Part shown: positions 35,166 to 46,444 of the stretch, in pieces
Layout: each line of letters opens with the position of its first letter
Position numbering within the stretch: position 1 is the stretch's first letter
Assembly (NCBI GenBank): GCA_037176725.1
Contig: JAZBRS010000057.1
Span: 89,797,501 to 89,861,500, forward strand
From: Posidonia oceanica
Taxonomy: Eukaryota; Streptophyta; Magnoliopsida; Alismatales; Posidoniaceae
Reading direction: 5' to 3'
Length of the DNA: 64,000 bases
The notes under the pieces: generated by a model
Told to the model about the DNA's origin: nothing
The model's database searches: none
Seen by the model: the letters and a program-made list of their open reading frames with translations, nothing else
Position numbers and translations under genes: made by a program

Positions 35166-36062
35166 TGTTGGGATTCTAGGCTTCACTAGAGGGAGGGTGA
35201 ATAGTGAATTATATACACAGTGCGGAATTTTAAACTAACTTTGACAATCTTAAGCAATTTATCAAGTAAATGAAATGCAGAGCTAGATTTTAGATATTAA
35301 ACTAATAACATACAAAGAAGGGGATGAGAGGCAATGAGATTACTCAAATGATTTATAGTGGTTCAGCCTCCCTAGCTTAGTCCACTCCTTGAGAAGACCT
35401 CTCGAGAGTTACCTTAACCTTGATCTTGTTTCGGGCCAAGATCTTGCCGTACACCTAGACGAGACCACACCCAAACCCCTACAAAAACCACGGTAACCCT
35501 TCTCGCTCCCGGAGAAGAGACTCACTCAAGAAAGGAAAATTACAACTCTTTTTCAACTCTTTCTATATCTCCCAAAACACTTTTGGTAGGTGGAAATGAT
35601 ACTCTCTTAGCTTGGGAAATGTCTCTCAAAGATATGAGTGGAATGCTTAACAAAAGGATGGGAATTTAGCTCAACAACTTGTATATGATGAACAATATAC
35701 TTGTCTAATCTTTGGTGTGAAATATGAGTATAGTAGTGTCCTATATATAGGCATGAGTTAGAATAAATATGTGTAAAATGAGCTCATAATTTAGACATGT
35801 GCTAAACACCTCTAATTTCCTCTCAAAATAGACATGTGTTAAACACCTCTAATTTCCTCTCAAAATAGACATGTGTTAAACACCTATAAAATTCTCTAAA
35901 AATAGACATGTGTTAAACACCTATAAAATCCTCTCAAAATAGACATGTGTTAATTGTGTTCTAGATGTGCAATAAGGTTGGGGTGCTTCTTGTTAAACAT
36001 GGTTTATTTTTGGGCTTCTAGCTATTTTCCTAAAACACTATGGGGGTGTTTGGGAGATATTT
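35166..36062 (-). repeat. 5' LTR of element E, interrupted by element F
   Basis: Matches 31419 onward with few differences, but has one more GTGTTAAACAC iteron (35793-35956: four full units plus a partial). It ends at 36062 with TATTT, the presumed target site of element F. Confidence 0.85.
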
Positions 36063-38132
36063 TGTGACGCCCCGACACGTCACACAATAGCATCAAATAC
36101 TACCCTAATAAATATTGATCAATTTAAAAGAAAATTAAGATACAAATGACATTAAAATAACATTTTTACAAACAAACTCCCCGGAACCCCTAGTGTGCGG
36201 CTATGTGGCTCTTATACTGCACTAGGACTGGACCGTACCTCAAACCTGCACCTGAAAATCAAAATACAAAACACGCGTGAGTGACATATAAGTTACCCAG
36301 TACGTGCCCACCAAAAACACGAAGCAGATTACATATAAATTCGATCCTAAGGCGATTTAAACCAAAACCATTGAAATTCATTGCTAATACCATGCTATTT
36401 AGAAAACACAACCAATCTCTTTCTGAAATCACATGCCTTCGCAAAACTTTCACATTTTTCCACAAATACCATGCAATTCTCAATATCCAACTGAAACCAC
36501 CTCAAAACCATACACATGCACATAGCGATTCAAATCTCACCGAACACCCTGGCCACAGGTGAACGACCCTAGCCACAAGCAGTTGCTGAAGACACAAGCT
36601 TCCTCTCAACTGCAATGTTGCGGTGGAACACCCCGTGTGGGAGAACGACCGCCCTGGCCAACAAGCCTCAATTATCATTTCCATGATCATTACCATGATC
36701 ACAATCATTCATTCTTTACACGGGGTTGCATTCTCTGACGCCCCTTTGGTGCCCAAGCGTCTGGGGACTCTAACCCCAGTCCCAGCCAGCACCGGCATAG
36801 AGGGTAATTTGTTTGTTTCAACGGGTTCTGCTGTACTGCTAATCTCACCCTAGGCGACTGACTCTCGATCATATAGGGGTATCAACCATCCCTAGTCCAC
36901 CGGTCAGAAGCTTCGGTCTCTTGTTCCTTCAAAACCACGGAAATCATTTTCAAATCATGCATCTCTTTTCCAAAATCTTTTGGAAATCCTTTCAAAATCA
37001 TTTCTCATGTGTTCGTAAATCATTCATAAAGCCAAAGCCTCCACAAAACCATTACACTACTTGGCAAAACCAATTGCAGCAAAAACCCAAGCAATTCTTC
37101 TTTAGAAAACATTTTAACTCTGATTCGGTAGACCAAAAATATTCAGTCGACCGAATCAAGGGCTAAGTTCAGCCTCAGGCTCTAAAAACGTCACACCGAA
37201 AATTTTCCAGTTGACCGTTTTTCCCTAAAACGGCAAACCATAAACTTCCGGTCAACCGAACCAAGCCCTGGGTTCCCCACTTAGTAGCCAAAACGGCAGA
37301 CCGAATACGCTCAGTATGCTGATTTCTGGGTGAATTCGGCATTCCGATCAAAAACGGTTTGCCGATCTTGACTATGGCGGAAAACAAAAACAGGGCCGAT
37401 CCAAAATCGCCCAAAATGGAAACCAAGATCGGTTCCACCACAAACATCCAAAAATCTCACAAAAATACTAGAATCAAAGCCATATAGGTGCTCTACAATT
37501 GAGCACAAACATCAAACCATTCCATGCATTATAGACCACGAAATAAAATCACAAAGCCACGAAGCTCAAAACGAACCAAATCCATTTCTCAACCAAAACC
37601 ATTCAAAATCCACAATAAATCCTAGAATACTCATGGCATAGCAAAAGCACACTCCAATCCACATTTTTGGCACAATTGAAAGGAAAAGAAGGGGGTAGGA
37701 ACATGTACTCAACTCCGGCGAACTCCTCCTCCACTTCACCCCTCCTCCGACCGGCCGACGAGCTCTTCTTCTCCTCCTCAGGCCAACAGACCTCTCCTCC
37801 CTCTCTGGCTCACCTCCTCCTCTTCCTCAGCACTGGAGCTCCTCTTCCTCGCCAACCAAATGCCGATGAAGTGGTGGCAGACGCGTGGGAGAAAAGAAGA
37901 GAAGAGGACTGGCACTGTGGAGTGGGTAAATTGCATTCTTTCCCTTTCTCTCCATAAAATCACACACATGCCCTCACTTTCCAATGCCACCAAAACCACA
38001 CAAGTCCAGGGAGCCAGAGATAAATCCACAAGAGAGAAACAAACACCCAACACACAAAACAATATGGGAATTGATTTTCCATAAATATTAATTGAAATTA
38101 ATTATGGAAAATCCAGATATTATATTCTAACA
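36063..38132 (-). repeat. 3' LTR of element F
   Basis: Bounded by TG...CA and followed on plus by CCCTTAAAAGAAATTTCGTC, the complement of the chromovirus polypurine region. It holds a CGG/CCG palindrome cluster at 37120-37380 (about five pairs). Confidence 0.85.
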
Positions 38133-38150
38133 CCCTTAAAAGAAATTTCG
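38133..38150 (-). promoter_or_regulatory. Polypurine tract of element F
   Basis: The minus strand GAAATTTCTTTTAAGGG abuts the LTR start TGTTAGAATA. A GACGAAATTTCTTTTAAGGG context is common to plant chromoviruses. Confidence 0.8.
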
Positions 38151-38214
38151 TCCTCGAAATTCACTTCTAATAGAACAAATGAAGGTATCTACAATATATA
38201 TCCGCTTCCCGCTC

Positions 38215-38598
38215 CTAAGTGGCTTCCTCGACGCTATGGTGCTGCCACTGAACCAGTACCAAGGGTATGACCTTGTTCCTGAGAACCTGCTCCTTACGAT
38301 CCAGTATCTGAACAGCATCCTCTTCCATGGACAAGTCCTCCCGCAGTTCTGCTGACTGTACTGGTATAATCTGGGATACATCTGTCAAGCACTTCCTCAG
38401 CATTGACACATGAAAAATGCTTTGCACACTTGAGAGTTCCGGAGGCAGATCCAATTTATAAGCTACTTCACCAACTCTTCTAACAATCTGATAAGGGCCA
38501 ATGTAACGAAGACTCAGCTTTCCTAGCTTCCCAAACCTTGCCACTCCCTTAGTTGGTGACACCTTCAGAAAAACGAAGTCTCCCACTTCGAATTCCAA
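38215..38598 (-). pseudogene. Integrase C-terminus and chromodomain of element F
   Basis: Begins EFEVGDFVFLKVSPTKGV (the GPY/F-type module, with YIGPYQIVRRVGEVAYKLDL) and ends in a chromodomain-like segment with ILDRKEQVLRNKVIPLVLVQ and HHSVEEAT, then a stop at the position where family members carry Trp. The chromodomain is thought to direct integration to heterochromatin and defines the clade. Confidence 0.85.
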
Positions 38599-38628
38599 AG
38601 GCCTTCGTCTCCTGTCTGCATAGCTCTT

Positions 38629-39612
38629 CTACCTGCTTTGTGCAGCCACCAACCTCTTCCGAATCAGGTCCACTTTCTCTTGATATTGCTGGACAATCTC
38701 AGGGCCTACAAGCTGGCGTTCTCCAACATCGCTCCAACAAGTGGGTGTGTGGCACGGTCTACCATACAGTGCCTCATATGGAGCCATCCCAATGTTGGAA
38801 TGATAACTGTTGTTGTAGGCAAATTCCACTAGCGGCAGATAATCTCCCTAGCTTCCTCCAAAGTCCAGAGTACAAGTCCTCAACATGTCTTCCAGTGTCT
38901 GAATTGTTCTCTCTGTCTGACCATCTGTCTGGGGGTGGAAAGCGGTACTATAGTTCAACACTGTACCAAACGCTTCCTTCAACGCTCTCCAGAACCTCGA
39001 TGTGAACCAGGTATCCCTGTCAGATACAATAGATATTGGTACACCATGCAGCCGAACAATCTCAAACACATACAACTCTGCCAGCTTCTGCAAGGGAAGA
39101 CTCACCCTCATAGGTAGGAAATGAGCTGATTTCGTGAGCCGATCAACGATTACCCATACTGTATCATTCTTCCTTCTTGTCCTAGGTAATCCAGTTACAA
39201 AATCCATCGACACCTGTTCCCACTTCCAAACTGGAATGTCCAAGGGTTGCAGCATCCCTCCAGGTTTCTAACATTCAATCTTCACCATCTGGCAGGTTGT
39301 ACACTTAGCAACATGCTCAGCAATCTCCTTCTTCATCCCAGGCCACCAGAAATTTCTCCTCAGATCCTTATACATCTTAGTGCTTCCTGGATGAATGGTA
39401 TACCTGGATCGGTGAGCCTCTTTCAATAAGCTCTGTTTCACCTCCTCCACTTGAGGTACATACAGACGCAAGTCATATCTGAGCCCACCGTCTGCCCCAA
39501 CTGAGAAATAGGGTGCCTCTCTTGCCTCCATTCTTCTCCAAATTCCAGGAACAAAAGGATCAAACTGCTGAGCTGCCACAACAGCCTCAATCATACTCGG
39601 GTGAACAGACAA
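38629..39612 (-). pseudogene. Integrase of element F
   Basis: Zinc-binding H2C2 region (HPGSTKMYKDLRRNFWWPGM with CTTCQMVK), stop, then the catalytic core with Asp in MDFVTGLPR, the second Asp in SDRD and the Glu region in [15 protein letters not shown], stop, then EFAYNNSYHSNIGMAPYEAL. Three frames are separated by stops at 39268, 38848 and 38629. All three catalytic acidic positions remain visible. Confidence 0.9.
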
Positions 39613-39639
39613 GTTTGTTAAACATACTCGAGCAGATCC

Positions 39640-40354
39640 TTAAGACTGCCTTCGTGGTCTGCACCCAACCAACCCTTCCAGAAGATGCCACTCTCTAATC
39701 ATCTGGCTGGCCATAGTGTAGGTACGCCTACTCAGAGCATCTGCAACCACTTTCGCTTTCCCTGGGTGGTAGGACAGACTGAAGTCATAATCCATAAGGT
39801 ACTCCATCCACCTTCGCTGTCTCAAGTTCAAATCTTTCTGCGTGAATATGTATTTCAAACTATTCGCCATACAAGTAATGCCTCCAATTCTTCAAGGCAA
39901 AAACCACAGTAGCTAACTCCAGATCATGGGTGGGGTAATTCTTCTCATGGTCTTTAAGCTGGAGGGATGCATAAGCCACCACTTTACCATTTTGCATCAA
40001 GACACACCCCAAGCCGGTTCCACAGGCATCACTGTATACCGTGAAACCACCACTCCCTGATGGCAAAGTCAAAACAGGAGATACGACCAGCCTAGTCTTC
40101 AGCTCATGGAAGCTCTCTTCACACTGTCAGTCCCACACAAAAGAGACTTCCTTCCTGGTTAGCCTGGTTAGAGGTTCTGCTATCTTGGAGAAATCGTGGA
40201 TAAACCTCTGATAATATCCTGCTAAACCCAAAAAACTCCCGATCTCTGTGACTGACTTCGGCCTGGCCCAACTATTCACTTCTTCAACCTTAGCTAGATC
40301 AACCGTGATTCCTGCTCTTGAGATGACGTGTCCAAGAAATGCAACTTCTTCCAA
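39640..40354 (-). pseudogene. RT connection and RNase H of element F
   Basis: [20 protein letters not shown] and [20 protein letters not shown] end the RT thumb/connection. RNase H follows with [37 protein letters not shown] and [16 protein letters not shown]. Stops lie at about 40127 and 39860, and a frame change at 39860-39870. Confidence 0.9.
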
Positions 40355-40393
40355 CCAAAACTCACATTTAGAGAACTTTGCATATAGCTGATT

Positions 40394-41077
40394 CTACCTC
40401 AGTGTCTCTAACACAGCTCTCAAATGCATCTGGTGAGTCTCTATGTCAGGTGAGTATACTAGCACGTCATCTACAAATACCACTACAAACTGATCCAGAT
40501 AGGGCCTGAACACCTTGTTCATCAGGTCCATGAAAGCAGCTGGTGCATTGGTCAACCCAAATGGCATGAACAGGAACTCATAATGGCCATACCAAGTCCG
40601 AAAGGCTATCTTCTGTACATCGGACTCCTGAATCCGAAGCTGGTGATAACCTAACCTCAAATCTATCTTGGAGAAGATAGAAGCTCCTTGTATTTGGTCA
40701 AACAGGTCATCAATTCTAGGCAATGGGTATTTGTTCTTGATGGTAATCTGATTCAGCATCCAATAGTCAATACACAATCGGAGTGAACCATCTTTCTTCT
40801 TCACGAACAACACCAGCGCTCCCCAAGGTGAGACGCTAGGCCGGATAAACCCTTTGTCCAGCAGTTCTTGCAACTGGCTAGTGAGATCCCTTAATTTGGC
40901 AAGCGCCATTCTATACGGGGTCTTTGAGATAGCACCAGATCCCGGCACCAGATCAATCTGAAACTCTACTTCTCTGTGTGGCGGTATACCAGGTAACTCC
41001 TTAGGAAACACATCAGGATACTCTTGCACCACTGGTATGTCTTGTATCCTTATAACTGGTGAGGAGGATACCGTCAC
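40394..41077 (-). pseudogene. Reverse transcriptase of element F
   Basis: Nearly complete palm and fingers in one frame: [74 protein letters not shown] and the catalytic [11 protein letters not shown] stop at 40394 comes before the thumb. Trp replaces the usual Arg in CIDYWMLN, consistent with a C-to-T change. Confidence 0.95.
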
Positions 41078-41135
41078 ACTGGCTGGTAGCCCACACTACC
41101 CTTTGCTAAATGGCGAAAGGCCTTCATTACTGAGA

Positions 41136-41612
41136 TTATCTTCTTTGGTCCTCCTGTCTATTCCCTTGGACCATACACCATCCCTGGCCAGGACATTCCA
41201 CCACCACCCTCTTCTTGGCACAGTCTATTACCGATGCATGCTGTGCCAACCAGTCCATCCCCAGAATGGCATCGTATTCTTGCTTGTCCATAACAATCAA
41301 ACTGGCCTTGAAGTCCATCTCACCCAGCTTCACATCAATGGACTCCAAATACTTCCATACCAGGCTGTGCTCTCCCAAGGGAGTCACCACATCAAGATGA
41401 AAGGTTAGTCTTGTCAGCCTCATGCCAATTTAAGCTACAAATGACTCAGATATAAAAGAGAAGGAACTTCCTGAGTCAAACAAGACTCTAGCCATTCTGT
41501 TAGCCACAAGAAAAGAACCTGGTATAGCACAACACAACAACAAACCACATATCATTACCAGGGAAATAGTACTGGATACATTACAATACACAATATCCAT
41601 AGTACACGTCAC
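41136..41612 (-). pseudogene. Aspartic protease of element F
   Basis: The active-site motif VLFDSGSSFSFIS is followed by a stop at 41430, then DFKASLIVMDKQEYDAILGM and DWLAQHASVIDCAKK. The retroviral-type protease would cleave the Gag-Pol polyprotein. The region 41078-41135 links it to RT. Confidence 0.85.
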
Positions 41613-42736
41613 TCCTGCTCCTTACCCTCCACCACGTCCCCTGAAGGACCAGCATCAGGAGCAGCTATGGAAAATACCCGTCCCTTGGTCGGCTGGTGGG
41701 GTGTATCTCCAACAGGCTTTGGAGGCTTAGGACAGGTCTGTTGAATATGCCCAAACTTCTCGCAATTATAGCATCTCATGCAGCCCAGATTCTGTTGCCT
41801 GTTGTAGCAATTGATGGCTACATGTCCTGGCTTCCCACAAATGTAACAGGTCCTTGGTCCCCTGCTCGAGCCTGTCTGGCTATGTCTAATACTTCCTCTC
41901 CCAGAAACACTATGCCCTTCCTCAGTAATAGAGTCCGAGCGCTCCTTCCTCTTCTGTCCAGAACTCCAAAAACTTCCAGAGCTTGACCCTCTAGGTGTAT
42001 AAGGTCGCTGAGTAAACGCCTTCCCCTTTCCCGTAGGGCGCTCTTCCCGGAACAACTTGTGGTCATCCTCATATCGTGCCGCCAGTTCCACTGCATCCAC
42101 CAAAGTTGGGCACCGATAACCCAAAACCCTCGACTGGAGAGCTGGGTTCAAACCCTCCACAAATCTCTTTGCTCAGTGCTTCTCAGTATCAAACAGCTGA
42201 GCAAACTGCTATAATTGAGTGAAAGCTGACTCATATTCTACCATCGTCATGTTCCCTTACTTTAGGTTCCGGAAATCTCTGTCTAGGCGAACCCGCTAAT
42301 GCTCTGGAATATACTTCCCATAAAATACTTCCTGGAACTCCTTCCAAGATATCACCAGCAAATCTGTGTCAGCGAACTTGGTACGGCGAACAGACTTCCA
42401 ACATTGGTCAGCTTCGCCCTTGAGCTGGAAGGTTGCCAGTCGAACCCACTTCTCCACTGGGCACTCCAGACTCTCCAGAATCTTCTCTACCTCAGAAAGC
42501 CCAGTCTCAGCATACTTTGGTTTGCCTCGACCCTCAAAGTTGGGCGCACCTAGCTTACGGAACTGAGAGATCCATGGATCTCCCTTGGCCTCGTTGGAGC
42601 TACTCCTCCCAAGGGATTGGACAAGTCCCTGCGCCATCTTGCCCAGCTCCTGCCGCACGCCCTTCCATCCACCTTCTTCTTCCAAGCTAGAACTGGATGC
42701 TGACACTCAGCCCTTGCCTCTGCCCTTGGGCGGCAT
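41609..42736 (-). pseudogene. gag: Gag of element F with two CCHC knuckles
   Basis: ATG at 42736 (MPPKGRGKG), stopped after nine codons. It continues in another stretch with WISQFRKLGAPNFEGRGKPK, VEKWVRLATFQLKGEADQCW and SWKEFQEVFYGKYIPEH, stop, then ALQSRVLGYRCPTLVDAVEL and two knuckles, CYICGKPGHVAINC and CYNCEKFGHIQQTC. At least three stops or frame changes separate the parts. Confidence 0.9.
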
Positions 42737-42848
42737 CTTGCTATCGCCACAAAACAAGACACAGAAAGAAAGATCAGTGCAATTGACAAATATTGTATAG
42801 TCCTAAGGAGCCACTAGACCGGACACTACTAAGCTGGTGCACTTAGTG

Positions 42849-45802
42849 TGTAGTAATCCTGAAAATTGGCATGTCCATGCATGATGCCAAAGCTCGCGTG
42901 CACCGACCGATTATAGGCCACTGATAGCGGTGGACCTGAGGAGGGACATTCGACTCGAAAAACACCAGAAAAGCAGAGACGAACGCAAAAGGAAAACAAA
43001 AGAAAAGACAAGGAGTCGCCACCTAATTTATTAAAATGGAAAAACTAGGAAAACCGTGAAAGAAACATGCAAAGAAGACTTATGCATTTTAAAATCATGC
43101 AAATCCGATCCAAGTGTGTGACACAGAGTCAATGCTGTCTAGAGAAAGAGTAAGGACTCCTGTTACGCGCGGAGAAGGTGTTTGGCACCCCCGACACGTC
43201 CGAGGAATCAGTCTTTCTAAACTGATCCGCTATTGTGTGGCAAATGTTGGTGTAAAATGTTGGTTTATGTTCGCCCTAAGGCGGTATGCAATATGCAATT
43301 ATAAACCATGCAAAGCTTAGCAAACCTTGTTTAAAAGTGATTAAATAAAGTTTAAAATGCTACAAGGGGGTGGAAATAGGTCGGGAAAACACAAACAAGG
43401 CGCGAAATCTGAAAACCATTGCTAAACTATGTGCTGGGGTACTAAACATGCCCTAGGAGCAATCAAACACAAAAAATGAGGTTCGAGTCGAAAACGGCAC
43501 AAGGAAACAGAGTGCAGCAAACTTAAAGTGTTGGACGCTGGCATAACCAGCGTCCAACATAAGACGCTGGGAAACCCAGCGTCCTACACAGAAGATAGGA
43601 AACCTGTAGAACATGCATGCACAACTGATAAAACATGATATCAATACCAAGTAAAAGCCATAAACAGAGTAGAGCAAGCCAAACAATCAGAGCAACAACA
43701 ATCGAAACATGAAAACTAAGAGCGGGCGTGAAATCTGGAAGCCACAGTCCCAGAGTGTTGAACGCTGGGCACAACCGCGTCTAACATAGAACGCGATGAT
43801 CTCAGCGTCCAACATAGAGAGGCAGATGCACAAACTGGAAGGAAAACTGGGCTCATGGATCATTAAAAAAAGTTTACAACTTAATGAAAGTAGATGAGAA
43901 CTCAGCATACACTCAGAATCAAATCAACAACTCATAGGAAAAGGGATTCAGAAGCATATATTGGCAGCAAAGCTTAGAGGTGTAAAACACTACAACTACC
44001 GGCGTCTTATGTAAGATGCTGGCAACAACAGCGTATAACACTTCAGAGACAGATTCATAAGAAAACTAACATGCAACTTAAATGAAGCCATATGTAAACC
44101 TACAAACAGCTGAAAGAGGACCTAAATACTAACATGCATGCATGGATCAAACAAAAATTCAAGCAAAATCGCTTTGAGCAGTTATTAAAGCAAAGCAAGC
44201 ACACAGGAGCGTAAGACGCTAAGGAAGCCAGCGTATAATGTTAAACGCTGGCGCACCCAGCGTCCAACACCCAAGCAGGCCATCTTAAAGACAGAAAAAG
44301 GAAAACCACACTGGAAAATAACATGATTTAAAACATGGCATCTAGAAGCATGAAGGAAAGCATACGTGACATTAAACCATATAGCATGTTCATTAAACCT
44401 TATTAGCAAGAGAAACAGCAAAGGAAAACAGCAAGGTCGTTGGACGCTGCCACAAGGCACGTCTAACGTTAGACGCACCAGGTCATGCGTCTAACAAGTC
44501 GGGGTACTTTCCAGCAAGAAACAACATCCAAATCGATCAAAAATGGGAAACTAAATAGCTGGGAAGCAAGAGTGAGCAAAGACAAGTCTAAAAATGTGCT
44601 TGGTGTCAAAAATGGGTGAGTGGATTGCTCCACCCACCTCCTCCCTCTCGTCGCTGGTTTCCATGGCTACTTCGGCCATCTGTGAGGCCGACGAGCCATG
44701 GTGATGGACTGTGAAGCTCCGCGCGAGTGAGGGAAGACTTTCCAGACCTTAAGCAAGCCACAGGGTACGCGAGGGAAGCTGCCACACACTCACAGGCCAG
44801 CGGCCTCGTGCGGACGGCAAATCCATCACCAGACTCCGGTGAGCAAGGTGGTGGAGCTACGTGCATGGTGAAGTGCATGTGGAAAAGAGTCTACTATGCT
44901 ACCATAAGTGTGTCTAAGCTAAGGGTTGAAGAAGATTACCTGTTTGCAGCCCGGAATGGTGTCCCGCAATCGGCCGGCGAAGGTGGACGGCGACGGACAG
45001 CGAGCTCCAGAGGGTGGCCGGAGCATGGGAGAAGGTTCGGGAGGACTGCTCACAAGTTGGGAAGCACTCTGGGAATCACTCGAGGCTCGGGAGGATTCTG
45101 AATTCTGAGCAGAATGGGTGTGGTGATGGAAAAAGAAATGATGGGTTCTCTTTTGTTCACCGGTTTTGCAGAGATGGCAGGCGAGGTGCAGAGGGCGGTG
45201 GAGAGAGCTGGAGCCACGGCTGAGGGTGTGGGCATGTCAGGAGATGGTAGAGGAGTAAGTGGAGTCAGGTCTGTAGGTGTCATGTGGGCGAGGCAGTGGA
45301 GAAGGCTGTGAGGAGCAAGTTGCCGGCGAAGGTGGGAGGTGGCAGGCCGGAGAGGATGGGTAGTTACTGCGGCTTGTTTTTAGCGTTTGGAAGGAGTGGG
45401 TAATAAGTGAGGAGTGGACGTGAGGTCGTGGGGTGGCAAGAGAGGGCGGAGGGCGGCCAAAGGGCGCTGGCCATCCTGACACATTGGACGCTCACTGGAG
45501 CCACGTCCAATGTAAGACGCCAGCACAGACAGCGTCCAACGTTGGACGCTGGCACAGGCAGCGTCTAACGTCCCAGAGGTGTTTCAAGGCTGTTTTTGGG
45601 AATTTTGGCTTAGGTTAAGGTTTGGTTTAAGACTAAGGTAAGGATTGGGACTGGTTTAGGTGGGTTTAGGAGAGATCAAGGTCTAGGTCAAGGTTTAGGT
45701 TAGATTTGGGTAGGGATTGGAAATGGTTTGTCAGGCCGCGATCTCGAGCAAACCTCCAAGGAAATCCACCAACTTAAAGCCTGTCAAAATGGGGTGTCTA
45801 CA
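42849..45802 (-). repeat. LTR B (3' LTR of element B), 2954 bp
   Basis: On plus it begins TGTAGTAATCC, the same eleven bases as the solo LTR, and ends GGGGTGTCTACA. It contains the GGTGGCGACTC and GGTGCCTAACACC-type shared blocks near its left end, six clusters of GGACGC palindromes, a GC-rich segment (44630-45350) and a C-poor tract (45590-45720). Confidence 0.85.
43529..45572. repeat. Paired GGACGC palindrome modules in LTR B
   Basis: Clusters at 43529-43583, 43757-43820, 43998-44042, 44208-44275, 44436-44495 and 45482-45572. The clearest is 43529-43559: arms TGTTGGACGCTGG and CCAGCGTCCAACA around CATAA, a perfect 13-bp inverted repeat, followed by GACGCTGGG-AAA-CCCAGCGTC. Confidence 0.9.
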
Positions 45803-45818
45803 GATGCCCCTCCCTGAG
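45803..45818 (-). promoter_or_regulatory. Polypurine tract of element B
   Basis: The minus strand ends CTCAGGGAGGGGCATC and abuts the LTR start TGTAGACACC, identical to the tract of element A. Confidence 0.85.
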
Positions 45819-46444
45819 TGAGGTCAAGCGTAGCGAGATCGTGGCTCAGGGTTGACAGGACACCCCGCCTGACGTCAGCGGGAGCAAAATGTTATTGGCA
45901 CGAGTCACTTATTCGGCAGATGCACCGAAAGTCATGACTCATTGCTGCAATGTGAAATGCAAATGTAGGTGCAAATGCTGATGCAATGTGATGCTAATGT
46001 AACTACCTAGCATGTGATGTTGGTGCAAAGTGATGTGATGTATGCTAATGTGACGCGATGTAAAGGGATGCTGAAAAGGCTGCGATGCAATGCGATTACT
46101 TGGCAGCTAGTCCAAATTTGCGCAAAAGGTGGCACCGGACAAAACTAACATGCTTGCCGTTCAGGCAGTTGGGGCTGCTAGTCCGGAGGAGGCAAAAGAT
46201 AGCTTGTCCTCGCCCAAGGAAGCAAGTGAGCGGCCAGGGCCGTGCAAAATAAAGGGGCAAAATCCCAAAAATGTGCGAGAGAAGAGGGGGGCACCTCCTC
46301 CTGCTGAGCTAGAAAGCAAGCAAGAAAAGGGACATCCTCTCCTACTGAGAAGGCAAGCGGGACCTCGCCTGCCAAGAGCGAAGTCGCGCAAAAGATGATG
46401 GTTGGTAAGTTTTGGACCTATCGACCGGAAAGGGGGAGAAGAGC

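Larger units (their letters stand above)
31419..36062 (-). mobile_element. Element E: gag-only Copia-like (TR-GAG type) retrotransposon
   Basis: The left LTR 31419-32526 (1108 bp) and right LTR 35166-36062 are direct repeats, both starting TGTTGGGATTCTAGGCTTCA on plus. In element sense the right LTR is 5', followed by a tRNA-iMet-type primer site, gag (35108 to 33799), a non-coding stretch, a purine tract and the 3' LTR. No protease, integrase or reverse transcriptase is present. The right LTR stops at GGGAGATATTT where element F enters; the left LTR continues ACAAGTTCC at that point. This is the layout described for non-autonomous TR-GAG elements. Confidence 0.85.
36063..42848 (-). mobile_element. 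Element F: Tekay-type chromovirus, 5' end displaced by nested insertion
   Basis: The 3' LTR 36063-38132 (TGTGACGCCC...TTCTAACA on plus, 2070 bp) sits on TATTT. Then come the polypurine tract, chromodomain, integrase, RNase H, reverse transcriptase, protease and gag, all on the minus strand in the standard Ty3/gypsy order. The element is cut at 42848, about 110 bases before its gag start, by LTR B, so the 5' LTR and primer site must lie right of the window. At least ten stops or frame changes make it inactive. Confidence 0.9.

Noticed and set aside
36281..38084. Small ORFs within 36063-38132 as genes
   Set aside because: They lie inside the Tekay 3' LTR and have no conserved protein features.
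42299..42800. Plus-strand ORFs opposite the Tekay gag
   Set aside because: Antisense shadows of the gag coding strand.
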